From: Sulfitobacter sp. BSw21498
GTDB lineage: Bacteria; Pseudomonadota; Alphaproteobacteria; Rhodobacterales; Rhodobacteraceae
Length of the DNA: 64,000 bases
Direction of reading: 5' to 3'
Assembly: GCF_006064855.1 (NCBI RefSeq)
Contig: NZ_CP040753.1
Span: 372,001 to 436,000, forward strand
The notes below the pieces were generated by a model. That model had not been told where the DNA came from and did not search any database. It saw only the letters and a list, made by a program, of their open reading frames with translations. Within the stretch, counting starts at the first letter, position 1. Every line of letters starts with the position of its first letter. The position numbers and the translations under genes are program-made. This document shows, piece after piece, positions 10,193 to 19,031 of this stretch.

Positions 10193-11728
10193 ATGGATCT
10201 GATCGACGACCCGCGCGAGGGGGAGAACAGCCCCGAATTCACCGTAACCGAGCTTTCGGGTGCGATTAAACGCGTGATCGAGGGCGAATTTGGCCATGTG
10301 CGGATTCGCGGTGAGGTGGGCCGCGTCAGCCGCCCGCGGTCGGGGCATATCTATCTGGACCTCAAAGATGACAGTTCGGTTATTTCCGGCGTGATCTGGA
10401 AAGGGGTTTCGGCCCGCCTTGAGACCCAGCCCGAAGAGGGCATGGAGGTGATCGCAACAGGCCGCATCACCACGTTCGGCGGGCAGTCGAAGTACCAGAT
10501 TGTGATCGAGGATATTAAACCGGCGGGCATGGGCGCGCTGATGGCATTGCTGGAAAAACGCAAGGCAGCGCTGGCGGCAGAGGGGCTGTTTGCCCCTGAA
10601 CGCAAACGCCCGCTACCCTATCTTCCAGAGGTGATCGGGGTGGTAACGTCGCCCTCGGGTGCGGTGATCCGCGACATTTTACACCGTCTGCGCGACCGGT
10701 TTCCGCGCAAGGTGTTGATCTGGCCCGTGGCCGTACAAGGGGCGAAATGCGCCCCCGAGGTCGCCCGCGCCATTGAGGGTTTCAACGCGCTAACCCCAGG
10801 CGGGGCGTTGCCGCGTCCCGACCTCTTGATCGTGGCGCGTGGGGGCGGCTCGGTCGAGGATCTATGGGGTTTCAACGAAGAGATCGTCGCGCGGGCGGCT
10901 GCTGCGTCGGATATCCCGCTGATCTCTGCGGTCGGGCATGAAACTGATACAACGCTGATCGACTTTGTCTCTGACATGCGGGCGCCGACGCCCACGGCTG
11001 CGGCCGAGCTGGCCGTGCCCGTGCGGCACGAGCTTGTCGCCTTGCTGGACGGGCAAGAGGCGCGGATGACCCAAGCGCTGAGCCAGGGTCTTTCTCGTCG
11101 CGATCAGCGTCTGCGCGACATGGCGCGCGCGTTGCCGCGCCCTGACAGTCTGCTTGATGGCCCGCGTCAGCGGCTGGATATGCGCGGCGCACGTTTGGGG
11201 CCCGCGCTGACCGCCGGCGTTCAAAAACGCAAAGTGCATTTATCTGATATCTCCGGCGCGCTGCGTCCAGCGACCCTGAGGCGTACCCTTCAGGCAGAGC
11301 AACGCAGGCTGGCCGCCCTGACCGAACGCTTCCGCCCCGAGGCCTTGGGGCGTGAGCAAAAGCGCCGTCTTGAGGGATTGGTCGCCCGCTTTCGCCCCGA
11401 TGCGCTGGTACAGGACCGAAAGAGAAAAGAGGAAGCCTTTCAATCACTTGCTCAGCGAATTTCAGATGCGGGGCAGCGCCAGACCCAAGGGTGGCACAAG
11501 CAGCTGGCCGGCCTTGACCGTGTGCACGAAACGTTAAGTTATAAGTCCACCCTTGCACGTGGTTATGCCGTGGTACGGGGCGACGGCGGTGTTGTGACCA
11601 CCAAACAAGCGGCACAGGATGCGTCAGCGCTTGAGATCGAATTTGTCGATGGCACCATGAAAATCGGCGGTGGTGCCGCACCCAAAAAGGCAACCAAGAA
11701 ACCGCCAGAGCAAGGCAGCCTGTTTTAA
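10193..11728 (+). CDS. xseA: Exodeoxyribonuclease VII large subunit
   Basis: A 511-residue protein with an N-terminal OB-fold (about 12-110, FTVTELSGAIKRVIEGEFGHVRIRGEV) and the catalytic XseA domain starting around 125, containing VTSPSGAVIRDILHRL, the ARGGGSVEDLWGFNEE motif and SAVGHETDTTLIDFVSD. The second half is a long charged coiled coil that binds many XseB subunits. The enzyme degrades single-stranded DNA in both directions during repair. The first ATG giving the usual short N-terminal extension is at 10193. xseB is not adjacent in the window. Confidence 0.95.
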   Translation: MDLIDDPREGENSPEFTVTELSGAIKRVIEGEFGHVRIRGEVGRVSRPRSGHIYLDLKDDSSVISGVIWKGVSARLETQPEEGMEVIATGRITTFGGQSKYQIVIEDIKPAGMGALMALLEKRKAALAAEGLFAPERKRPLPYLPEVIGVVTSPSGAVIRDILHRLRDRFPRKVLIWPVAVQGAKCAPEVARAIEGFNALTPGGALPRPDLLIVARGGGSVEDLWGFNEEIVARAAAASDIPLISAVGHETDTTLIDFVSDMRAPTPTAAAELAVPVRHELVALLDGQEARMTQALSQGLSRRDQRLRDMARALPRPDSLLDGPRQRLDMRGARLGPALTAGVQKRKVHLSDISGALRPATLRRTLQAEQRRLAALTERFRPEALGREQKRRLEGLVARFRPDALVQDRKRKEEAFQSLAQRISDAGQRQTQGWHKQLAGLDRVHETLSYKSTLARGYAVVRGDGGVVTTKQAAQDASALEIEFVDGTMKIGGGAAPKKATKKPPEQGSLF

Positions 11729-11732
11729 GGGA

Positions 11733-12128
11733 TCAAACCCCCACCTTTGGCCCGAAACAGGTAAAATCCTGCCCGCTATTTTGCGCCTCGTATAATTCGG
11801 TTGTGGCGGGATCTTCTTCAAACTGCGCGATCAGGCCAGCTGCCCCTTCGCGAAAACGCCAGCACTGTGGCGTGGGACGTTCGTCATAGGTAAAGCAAAT
11901 CTTGCCGTCATCTTCGTACCAGCTACCGGATTTGCATTCTCCATCCAGAAATGACCATTCGACGCGGCGGTTGCGTAGATACCGCTCCGCGCCATAGGTC
12001 TCTCCGTTCTGCGCATAAAACAGAGTTTTGCCGCGGGTATAGGTATCAAACTCATCCGCTGACATCGTCGACTGCGCGGCCAGAGGGGTGGCGGATGCTA
12101 GGGCAAGTATCAGTGCAAATTGCTTCAT
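11733..12128 (-). CDS. Small exported protein of unknown function
   Basis: A 131-residue protein with a clear signal peptide (MKQFALILALASATPLAAQ). The mature part holds repeated aromatic and acidic residues and four cysteines (GECKSG, KICFTY, PQCWRF, FTCFG), suggesting two disulfides in the periplasm. I do not recognise the family beyond a general resemblance to small Rhodobacterales exported proteins. It lies 32 bp downstream of the alkB-like gene on the same strand and could be co-transcribed. It is convergent with xseA, four bases away. Confidence 0.65.
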   Translation of the reverse strand: MKQFALILALASATPLAAQSTMSADEFDTYTRGKTLFYAQNGETYGAERYLRNRRVEWSFLDGECKSGSWYEDDGKICFTYDERPTPQCWRFREGAAGLIAQFEEDPATTELYEAQNSGQDFTCFGPKVGV

Positions 12129-12160
12129 TGCTGCAGCGTGCCAGAAACCCTGCGCGTTAT

Positions 12161-13174
12161 CTAGTCTTGATCGCTTAGGGGCAGCCAGCGGGCCACGCGG
12201 CGGTCCATCACCCGACGCCAAAGCGGTGGTACAAGGGCTAGAACGGCCATCACCGGCAGGGATCGCGGAAGCATAGGCATGGTGCCCGGTATCAGGTCGA
12301 GTGCCGGGAAAGCGCGCAAGGGCCGCATATGGTGGTCGGAATGGCGCGGCGCGTTCAACATCATCGCCGAGGAATACCATGCGGGCGCATTCCAGCTGTG
12401 CTGCGGTCCCACGGGTTCGGTTTTGCCATCCTCTTTGACGGTGCGACGCAGGCCATAGTGCTGCACATAGTCAGACAGCAGCAGTTGCAGCTGGGCGTAG
12501 GCCGCTACGGCCAGCATCGCGACGACCCCGCGCCAGCCGGCCAGCGCAAGGCTGGCGGCGAGCGTAAATATCGCCCCCAAGATATATACGACATAAGGGT
12601 GTGTCAGCACATGCCGCTTGCCGCGCCGTTGGCGGCTATCGGCATGTAAGCCGGCCATGAACTCCCCGCGCAGTGCACGCAGGGCATAGGCATAGAATCC
12701 TTCGCTCAATCTGGCCGAATTGGGATCGCTGTCCGTTGCTACATGGATGTGATGTACGCGCAGATGGGCAGAGACGTGATGCCCATGCAGCAAGCTGCAA
12801 TAGATCGCGGTGCCGATCCGTCTGGGCCATTTCGTCGAGGCGTGGATCAGTTCATGCGCGTTGGAGTTCGAGATCTGGCCGAAGAACAGACCAAGCCCGA
12901 TATAGATCAGTACCTTGTCCGTCGTACTCAAAATGGGGCTGTCCGCCAGCGCCCAAACGCCAAGCGGTAAAAGGATGAAATGCACCGCTGCAAGCATTAG
13001 GCTGAGCGCGCGACCTGTATGGGCCAGCGTTGGCAGTCTGCGCGACAGCCGGTCGAGGAAGAACACCACCACAGTGATCGAAAACACGGCGAATAGCGGC
13101 CAGGGACCACCCCGCAGACAGGCGACGATCAAAAGTATCGCTGGGGTCAGGCTGGCGATGCTATACCAGAACAT
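12161..13174 (-). CDS. alkB: AlkB-type alkane 1-monooxygenase (membrane di-iron hydroxylase)
   Basis: A 337-residue integral membrane protein with about six hydrophobic segments. The histidine boxes of AlkB-type hydroxylases are visible: NAHELIHAS (about residue 108), HLRVHHIHVATDSDPNSARLSEGFY (around 138) and NAPRHSDHHMRPLRAFPALDLIPGTMP (around 278). The P. putida type has EHNRGHHVRVATPEDPASSR at the second box. Oxidises terminal methyl groups using electrons from rubredoxin; no rubredoxin gene is nearby. It is some 60 residues shorter than the classic enzyme. A palindrome upstream (13198-13215) may be its operator. Substrate range (alkane, fatty acid or other) cannot be deduced. Confidence 0.85.
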   Translation of the reverse strand: MFWYSIASLTPAILLIVACLRGGPWPLFAVFSITVVVFFLDRLSRRLPTLAHTGRALSLMLAAVHFILLPLGVWALADSPILSTTDKVLIYIGLGLFFGQISNSNAHELIHASTKWPRRIGTAIYCSLLHGHHVSAHLRVHHIHVATDSDPNSARLSEGFYAYALRALRGEFMAGLHADSRQRRGKRHVLTHPYVVYILGAIFTLAASLALAGWRGVVAMLAVAAYAQLQLLLSDYVQHYGLRRTVKEDGKTEPVGPQHSWNAPAWYSSAMMLNAPRHSDHHMRPLRAFPALDLIPGTMPMLPRSLPVMAVLALVPPLWRRVMDRRVARWLPLSDQD

Positions 13175-13197
13175 AGGGCGGCTCCGCTAAGGTATGT

Positions 13198-13215
13198 GTT
13201 TCATATACGTGAAAC
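13198..13215. promoter_or_regulatory. Inverted repeat GTTTCA-N6-TGAAAC upstream of alkB
   Basis: Perfect 6-bp arms with a 6-bp spacer, 24 bp before the alkB start and about 130 bp before the formate dehydrogenase subunit gene. The size and position suit a dimeric repressor or activator site. The regulator is not in this neighbourhood. Confidence 0.45.
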
Positions 13216-13343
13216 CGCGCGTGAAAAAGAGCATCCGGCGCCGCACCCACCGCGTAAAGCGCAGCGGATTGGTCGCTTTTTACCTGCGCAAGCCGCTACG
13301 GCTTTGGTAGCGTGACGTCAAAGCGATACGAGAGGGCAGATCG

Positions 13344-15056
13344 ATGGCGTTGGATGATCACGATACGGCGGATGCAAACGCGCCGCGAAAAGGCGTCTGG
13401 AAATCCGGTAAGGGGAAGGGGCGCAGCCACCCCAAGGGGCGTCAGTTGCAGGATGGCCCATGGGAAGACGTCCGCGCCTTGCTGGAGGACAAGCCCCGTC
13501 GTGCAGACCTGCTGATTGAATATTTGCATCTTATTCAAGATAAATACGGGCATCTTTCTGCCGCGCATTTGCGGGCTTTGGCCGAAGAAATGCGCATGAG
13601 CATGGCGGAAGTTTACGAAGTCGCAACTTTTTATGCCCACTTTGACGTGGTGAAGGAGGGGGAAACACCACCGCCCGCGCTCACCATACGGGTCTGCGAT
13701 TCGCTATCATGCGAACTCGCCGGGGCGCAGGCGCTGAAGGCCGCGCTAGAGGATGGGTTGGATGCGTCAGCGGTACGTGTCGTACGCGCGCCTTGTATGG
13801 GGCGTTGCGATACCGCGCCGGCGCTCGAGATCGGGCATAACTTTGTCGATCACGCGACGTTGGACAAGGTGAAACAGGTTATCGTGGCAGGCGATACCCA
13901 TGTGCATGTGCCTGACTACGAAGGCTTTGACGCTTATACCGCCGGCGGGGGGTATGACACGCTCAAGAAACTGCATCGTGATGGCGATTGGGAGGCAGTC
14001 CAAGAAAGCCTGTTGGGGGCCGGTTTGCGCGGGCTTGGTGGTGCCGGTTTCCCATCCGGTAAGAAATGGGGTTTTGTCCGTGACAACGCTGGACCACGCT
14101 ACTTGGCCGTCAACGGCGACGAAGGCGAGCCGGGCACATTCAAAGACCGCTGGTATCTGGAACGGGTACCGCATCTGTTCCTCGAAGGGATGCTGATCGC
14201 CGCCTGGGCCGTCGAGGCAGAAAAAGTGTTCTTATACATGCGGGACGAATATCCGCAGGTGCTTGCGCTGCTTCGCAGGGAAATTACGGCGCTGGAGGAT
14301 GCTGGGATTGTCGCTGCGGGATATATCGACCTGCGGCGTGGCGCGGGGGCTTATATCTGCGGTGAAGAATCCGCCATGATCGAAAGCATCGAAGGCAAGC
14401 GCGGGCTGCCGCGTCATCGTCCGCCCTATGTGGCGCAAGTGGGCATTTTCGGTCGCCCGACATTGGTGCACAATGTCGAAACACTGCATTGGGTGGCACG
14501 TATTTGTCGCGAAGGGCCCCAGGTGCTGAACAGCACGGAAAAGAATGGGCGCAAGGGGCTGCGCAGCTATTCAGTGTCGGGCCGCGTGGCAAAACCTGGT
14601 ATGTATGAACTGCCCGCTGGCTCAACCATCACGGATGTGATCGAAGCTGCCGGTGGCATGGCCGACGGGCATCGGTTCAAGGCCTACCAGCCGGGCGGCC
14701 CGTCATCGGGGCTGCTTCCCGCCTCTATGAATGACATCCCACTCGACTTTGATACGTTGCAGCCGCATGGGTCGTTCATTGGGTCCGCCTCAGTCGTGGT
14801 GCTGTCGGACCGTGACAGTGCAAAAGGTGCTGCGTTGAACATGCTGCGCTTTTTCGAGGATGAAAGCTGCGGTCAATGCACGCCCTGTCGCGTTGGCTGC
14901 GAAAAAGCGGTGAAGCTAATGCAGGCAGATCGATGGGATAAGCCGCTGCTTGAGGAATTGTCGACCGCCATGGTCGACGCGTCCATCTGCGGTCTGGGGC
15001 AGGCCGCGCCGAACCCGATCCGCATGGTTATCAAACACTTTCCCGACGAGGTTTGA
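13344..15056 (+). CDS. Fused NuoE-NuoF protein, NAD-dependent formate dehydrogenase beta subunit type
   Basis: A 570-residue fusion. Residues about 40-190 are NuoE/FdsG-like with the 2Fe-2S ligands in VCDSLSCELAG (C-x4-C) and APCMGRCDTAP (C-x3-C). Residues about 215-570 are NuoF/FdsB-like with the FMN site GLRGLGGAGFPSGKKW, NADH-binding NGDEGEPGTFKDR and GAGAYICGEESAM, and 4Fe-4S ligands SCGQCTPCRVGCEK plus a later Cys in ICGLGQAAPNP. The one-gene fusion matches the beta subunit of the Methylobacterium FDH1 (Fdh1B) type. It would pass electrons from a molybdenum or tungsten catalytic subunit to NAD+. That catalytic subunit is not adjacent. The ATG follows GAGAGGGCAGATC. Confidence 0.85.
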   Translation: MALDDHDTADANAPRKGVWKSGKGKGRSHPKGRQLQDGPWEDVRALLEDKPRRADLLIEYLHLIQDKYGHLSAAHLRALAEEMRMSMAEVYEVATFYAHFDVVKEGETPPPALTIRVCDSLSCELAGAQALKAALEDGLDASAVRVVRAPCMGRCDTAPALEIGHNFVDHATLDKVKQVIVAGDTHVHVPDYEGFDAYTAGGGYDTLKKLHRDGDWEAVQESLLGAGLRGLGGAGFPSGKKWGFVRDNAGPRYLAVNGDEGEPGTFKDRWYLERVPHLFLEGMLIAAWAVEAEKVFLYMRDEYPQVLALLRREITALEDAGIVAAGYIDLRRGAGAYICGEESAMIESIEGKRGLPRHRPPYVAQVGIFGRPTLVHNVETLHWVARICREGPQVLNSTEKNGRKGLRSYSVSGRVAKPGMYELPAGSTITDVIEAAGGMADGHRFKAYQPGGPSSGLLPASMNDIPLDFDTLQPHGSFIGSASVVVLSDRDSAKGAALNMLRFFEDESCGQCTPCRVGCEKAVKLMQADRWDKPLLEELSTAMVDASICGLGQAAPNPIRMVIKHFPDEV

Positions 15057-15102
15057 CCACGCAACACGGCGGCCCGCTTGACCTCGCCAGCCAAGCAGGC
15101 CG

Positions 15103-15987
15103 CTAGTTCTGTACCACCAGACAGCTGCATCCCGTGGTCCGCATCCTGTCACACAGGCGCTGGGCACCGGTGCGTGTGTCGCTGCCATATTGCCCGAAAA
15201 AGAACCCCTTTCGGCGCGAGACGCGGTTTTTCTTGAATATAAAGTCCAGTCGCTTCCCATTGATCGCGCTGCGGCAACTTGCGGTTTGGGCGTTGGCCTT
15301 ATCGCGCGCACGCGCTTTGCTGGTCCCGAACGACACCTGAACCCCCCAGGGTTTGATCACCGGAGCAGGGGGCGTGACCCTAAGCGCGGTGACGCGGCGG
15401 TTACGTGCCATCTCGTAGCAGGCAGGCAAGAAGGGTTGGGTTTTGGACAATCGGAAATCAGGTGCCTTGGGAGGGCTGTCGCGCCATTGCTCTGCTGTGA
15501 GGCCGGTGATGATCGGGACGTAGGCGATGGTTTCGGGCGCAAGCCCCCTGCCTTCCAGAAACCCTTCGGCGCGTCGTTCGCCGCCGTTATAGCCGATCGC
15601 AGCCAGACCTTCGTTGCCGTATTTCTGTTTCATTTCAGCGAGATATTGTGCCGAATGCTCTAGCGCATCGGCGGGGTTATACGGGTCTTTCAGCCCCCGC
15701 AGCGCCGCGGTTGAAGGGATGAATTGCGCGATCCCACGCGCGTTGGCGTGGCTCAGCGCGTTTTGATCAAACCGACTTTCCTGCCAGATTAACCGCGCAA
15801 AAAAACCGCTGTCCAGCTCATGCCGATCCGAAAAAACCTTGATCGCGTTGCAGGTGTCATAAACAAAATGCGCAGGCCGGATGCAGTGGGCGTGGCCCCA
15901 TTTGGTGCTGGAACAGTACCGCCGATCCGGTTCGGCCTGCGCCGTTCCCGCCAACACTATCACACAGAGCATCCATAAAAATCGCAT
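15103..15987 (-). CDS. Periplasmic lytic transglycosylase (SLT fold)
   Basis: A 294-residue protein. The ATG at 15987 gives a signal peptide (MRFLWMLCVIVLAGTAQA). The catalytic glutamate is in FARLIWQESRFDQNALS (about residue 75), followed by ANARGIAQFIPSTAALRGL and YLAEMKQKYGNEGLAAIGYNGG, the classic lysozyme-like SLT motifs. It cleaves peptidoglycan with formation of 1,6-anhydro-MurNAc. The C-terminal 100 residues are basic with a few cysteines and not assigned; their ends (GCSCLVV) look like a disulfide-stabilised SPOR-like tail. The in-frame extension to 17103 is rejected because it would run antisense through ftsY. The start regions of this gene and ftsY are divergent. Confidence 0.9.
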   Translation of the reverse strand: MRFLWMLCVIVLAGTAQAEPDRRYCSSTKWGHAHCIRPAHFVYDTCNAIKVFSDRHELDSGFFARLIWQESRFDQNALSHANARGIAQFIPSTAALRGLKDPYNPADALEHSAQYLAEMKQKYGNEGLAAIGYNGGERRAEGFLEGRGLAPETIAYVPIITGLTAEQWRDSPPKAPDFRLSKTQPFLPACYEMARNRRVTALRVTPPAPVIKPWGVQVSFGTSKARARDKANAQTASCRSAINGKRLDFIFKKNRVSRRKGFFFGQYGSDTRTGAQRLCDRMRTTGCSCLVVQN

Positions 15988-16098
15988 AGGGACTTGGTGT
16001 GCGACATGCTCTGCGCTGTCAATTGCTGTTGTCGCCCTTCCATCCTGTCTATTGAGCCTATAGATCATGGAAAACGCCTGACAATTCGGAGAGCGCGC

Positions 16099-17295
16099 TT
16101 GGCCTTTTTTCAAAAGCTGAAATCCAAAATGTTCAAATCCTCGTCCAAGATTGACGAGGGGCTTGAGGCGATTGTCGAAGACGGCGGGGCCACGGATACG
16201 CCCGAAACAATCGACGAAGTTCCTGTGGATCAGGTGATGGACGCCCCCGAAGCCGCTGCCGAGGCCCTGCCCGAAGCGGTGGTTGATGAACCTGCACCAT
16301 TGCCAGCGGATGAGGGCGACCGCCCCGCACCGGTCCCTTTGCGCGAAACCATCGCCCCCGCTGGCCCCGATCTGGAGCCAGCGCCACAACAGCCGGCACC
16401 GGCAAAGCCGGGCCTGATGGGCCGGTTGATGGGTCGCAGTGCCGCAGCCCCCGTGGTGCGGCGCGTGTTGGACGACGAAATGCTGGAGCAGCTGGAAGAG
16501 CTGCTGATTTCGACCGACATGGGTGTGGATACCGCGTTGCGCGTCACCGCGAACATGGCCGAGGGTCGGTTCGGCAAGCGGCTTTCTGTCGATGAAATCA
16601 AACGCTTGCTGGCGACAGAGGTCGCACGGATCATGGACCCGATCGCGAAACCTTTGCCGATTTATGCCAATACGCCGCAGGTCGTGCTGGTGGTGGGCGT
16701 AAACGGTTCGGGCAAAACGACCACAATTGGCAAGCTCGCGAGTCAGTTCAAGGCTGCAGGCAAGAACGTGGTCATCGCAGCGGGCGATACGTTTCGGGCC
16801 GCCGCGGTCGAACAGTTGCAGGTCTGGGGTGAACGCGCCGATGTGCCTGTGCTGACGGCGGCGCAGGGCTCCGATCCGGCAAGTCTTGCGTTTGATGCGA
16901 TGACACAGGCCGAACGTGACGGGGCGGACCTGCTGCTGATCGATACGGCCGGGCGGCTGCAAAATCGTGGCGACCTGATGGAGGAACTGGCCAAGATCGT
17001 GCGCGTGATCCGCAAGAAAGACCCAAGCGCGCCGCATAACACCCTGTTGGTGTTGGACGCGACGACGGGACAGAATGCCTTGAACCAAGTCAAGGTTTTC
17101 CAAGAGATTTCAGATGTTTCCGGTCTGGTCATGACCAAGCTTGACGGCACCGCTAAGGGCGGCGTTCTGGTGGCACTTGCAGATAAGTTCGGGTTGCCGA
17201 TCCACGCGATTGGTGTTGGCGAGCAGATCGATGACCTGCAGCCTTTTGATCCACAAGAATTTGCAGATGCCTTGTTGGGGTTGGACCCGCAGTGA
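16099..17295 (+). CDS. ftsY: Signal recognition particle receptor
   Basis: A 398-residue GTPase that docks SRP-ribosome complexes to the inner membrane. The TTG at 16099 is chosen because GGAGAG precedes it and the protein then begins with the amphipathic LAFFQKLKSKMFKSSSKIDEGLEAI segment that FtsY uses for membrane targeting. An acidic, proline-rich A domain (about 30-110) is followed by the N domain and the G domain with GVNGSGKTTTIGKLA, DTFRAAAVEQL, DTAGRLQNRGDLMEEL and TKLDGTAKGG. All nucleotide-binding motifs are intact. It is followed 22 bp later by the EamA transporter gene. Confidence 0.95.
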   Translation: MAFFQKLKSKMFKSSSKIDEGLEAIVEDGGATDTPETIDEVPVDQVMDAPEAAAEALPEAVVDEPAPLPADEGDRPAPVPLRETIAPAGPDLEPAPQQPAPAKPGLMGRLMGRSAAAPVVRRVLDDEMLEQLEELLISTDMGVDTALRVTANMAEGRFGKRLSVDEIKRLLATEVARIMDPIAKPLPIYANTPQVVLVVGVNGSGKTTTIGKLASQFKAAGKNVVIAAGDTFRAAAVEQLQVWGERADVPVLTAAQGSDPASLAFDAMTQAERDGADLLLIDTAGRLQNRGDLMEELAKIVRVIRKKDPSAPHNTLLVLDATTGQNALNQVKVFQEISDVSGLVMTKLDGTAKGGVLVALADKFGLPIHAIGVGEQIDDLQPFDPQEFADALLGLDPQ

Positions 17296-17317
17296 CGCAC
17301 CATAAAGGGTCGGCAAA

Positions 17318-18220
17318 ATGACCGAATGGATTACCCAGATCGAAGGCACCGAAGCGGGGCACCAAGCGGCGCTTTGGTTGGCGTTGGCCGCGGCGCTTTT
17401 GCATGCGGTGTTTGGCGCATTGCAAAAAGGGCGGCATGACCCGTGGCTGACCCGCGGCGCGATCGACTTTTCCTATTGCCTGATGGCGGCGCCTTTCGCG
17501 CTTTTTGTCGTGCCATGGCCCGAGCCGCACATGTGGGCCATTTTTGCCGGCGCATGGGCAATTCACATTGTTTACAAGCTGTTGCAGGCTTGGGCCTATA
17601 CCAAAGGGGCTTATACTGTCGTCTATCCGGTGGTGCGCGGGACGGGGCCTTTGTTCACGGTCATTGGTGCCTATCTGATTTTCGAAGAGAGCTTTACCGG
17701 CGTACAGTGGTTGGGGGTTGGCGTGCTCGTCGCGGGGATCTTTGGGCTGGCGCTTTACAACTTTGTGTACCTCGTGTCCGAACGCGATACGCTGAATGCC
17801 GCCTTGGGGCTTGCTGTACTAACAGGGCTGTTTGTCGCGCTGTACACGACCTTTGACGCATACGGCATCCGCGCGACAGGGGATCCGTTTACCTTTCTGG
17901 CGTGGTTTTTCATGATCGACGGTCTGGTGATGCCCGTGATCGCCTCCCGACGCTGGCTGCGCATGGAAGACCGTCCCGACCTTGGCCCGCTGATGACCCG
18001 CGGCGTCGCGGGGGGCTTTGTCGCGTTCTTCAGCTTTGGGTCGATCATGCTGGCAACGCGTTTGGACAAAGTGGGCGAGGCCGCAGTCCTGCGCGAAACG
18101 TCGACCGTGTTTGCGGCGCTGATCGGCTGGTTGGTGCTGAAAGAAACCGTAGGCCCGCGCCGCATTGCCCTAATGGCGCTGATCGCGCTTGGGGCGGTGA
18201 TCGTGGAAATGGGCGGATAA
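17318..18220 (+). CDS. EamA/DMT-family transporter
   Basis: A 300-residue membrane protein with ten predicted helices in two EamA repeats. The motif VVYPVVRGTGPLFTVIGAYLIFEE (about residues 103-126) and its second-half counterpart VLRETSTVFAALIGWLVLKE mark the drug/metabolite transporter superfamily. Substrate unknown. It sits 22 bp after ftsY and 12 bp before yciB, so the three genes probably form an operon. Such a transporter between ftsY and yciB is a common arrangement in the group as far as I know. Confidence 0.88.
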   Translation: MTEWITQIEGTEAGHQAALWLALAAALLHAVFGALQKGRHDPWLTRGAIDFSYCLMAAPFALFVVPWPEPHMWAIFAGAWAIHIVYKLLQAWAYTKGAYTVVYPVVRGTGPLFTVIGAYLIFEESFTGVQWLGVGVLVAGIFGLALYNFVYLVSERDTLNAALGLAVLTGLFVALYTTFDAYGIRATGDPFTFLAWFFMIDGLVMPVIASRRWLRMEDRPDLGPLMTRGVAGGFVAFFSFGSIMLATRLDKVGEAAVLRETSTVFAALIGWLVLKETVGPRRIALMALIALGAVIVEMGG

Positions 18221-18232
18221 CTGGAGAGCAAG

Positions 18233-18838
18233 ATGAGCACGACACGCGAGATTAACCCCTTTGTCAAATCGGCGCTTGAATACGGGCCGGTGCTGATATT
18301 CTTTGTCGCCTATCTGCGGTTCAAGGACGAGACGTTCACCCTTTGGGGGACCGACTACAGCGGCTTTATTGTTGTCACGGCGGCCTTTGTACCGCTGTTG
18401 ATCCTGGCGACGGGGGCGCTTTGGGCGCTGACGGGCAAGATCAGCCGGATGCAGGTCACCACAGTCATTCTGGTGACGCTGTTTGGCGGGCTCTCGGTCT
18501 GGCTGAACGACGAACGGTTCTTCAAGATGAAACCTACTGCGATCTACCTTCTGTTCGCGGTGCTGCTGGCGATCGGCTTGGCGCGCGGGCAATCGTATTT
18601 GAAATACGTGATGGAAGAGATGATGCCCCTGAACGACGCGGGCTGGATGATCCTGACCAAACGGCTGATGCTCTGTTTCTTTGGTCTGGCGCTCGCGAAC
18701 GAGCTGATCTGGCGTTTCACCAGCACCGAGACATGGGTTTATTTCAAAACCTTCGGGCTGACGGCAGCGGTGTTTGTGTTTTTCATGACGCAAGGGCGGT
18801 TGTTTCAGACCTACGGTCTGGAGAAGGACGAAAGTTGA
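18233..18838 (+). CDS. yciB: Inner-membrane spanning protein YciB (septation protein A family)
   Basis: A 201-residue protein with five to six membrane segments. The opening NPFVKSALEYGPVLIFFVAYLRF, the INDE-like motif (LNDERFFKMKPTAIY) and KRLMLCFFGLALANELIWRF are hallmarks of YciB/IspZ. It supports cell envelope synthesis and division, without a defined enzymatic reaction. The start ATG follows GGAGAGCAAG. It ends the ftsY-EamA-yciB group and is followed by a terminator-like hairpin. Confidence 0.92.
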   Translation: MSTTREINPFVKSALEYGPVLIFFVAYLRFKDETFTLWGTDYSGFIVVTAAFVPLLILATGALWALTGKISRMQVTTVILVTLFGGLSVWLNDERFFKMKPTAIYLLFAVLLAIGLARGQSYLKYVMEEMMPLNDAGWMILTKRLMLCFFGLALANELIWRFTSTETWVYFKTFGLTAAVFVFFMTQGRLFQTYGLEKDES

Positions 18839-18855
18839 AAAAGGGGCCAGCCCCC

Positions 18856-18903
18856 GCTGCCCCAAATGGGGCAGCACCCCCGGGATTTTTTGCCATTTGG
18901 AAG
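18856..18903 (+). terminator. Terminator with dispersed 21-bp motif after yciB
   Basis: GCTGCCCC-AAAT-GGGGCAGC (18856-18875) is a perfect 8-bp stem, followed by ACCCCCG and the 21-bp motif with its six Ts (18883-18903). The layout matches the copy after purD. Confidence 0.75.
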
Positions 18904-18968
18904 GCGGCTGGCAAGGCATCCTGCTGTTGTAGTTGACGAGAGCGGGCGAGGGGCGTAGCAGATGATAT

Positions 18969-19031
18969 GTGGCGATTTGATACCGGATTGCGGGCCACGG
19001 GCAGCGAAATCTGCCAAATTCCGCTAAAAGG
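18969..19031 (+). ncRNA. SAM-II riboswitch
   Basis: The stem GTGGC (18969-18973) / GCCAC (18994-18998) encloses GATTTGA and ACCGG-ATTGC, which align with the GAUUUAA and ACCGUAUUGC loop of SAM-II. A small GGCAG-CGAAAT-CTGCC insert hairpin follows, then AAATTC and CGCTAAAAGG (19022-19031), the near-invariant GCUAAAA-AGG 3' strand. CGGA in the loop and TCCG before GCTAAAAGG can pair as the pseudoknot. The class binds S-adenosylmethionine and represses methionine genes in alphaproteobacteria. Its target here is metZ. Confidence 0.85.

Noticed and set aside
15988-17103. N-terminal extension of the lytic transglycosylase frame
   Set aside because: It runs antisense through ftsY. The internal ATG at 15987 gives a signal peptide and a normal-length protein.
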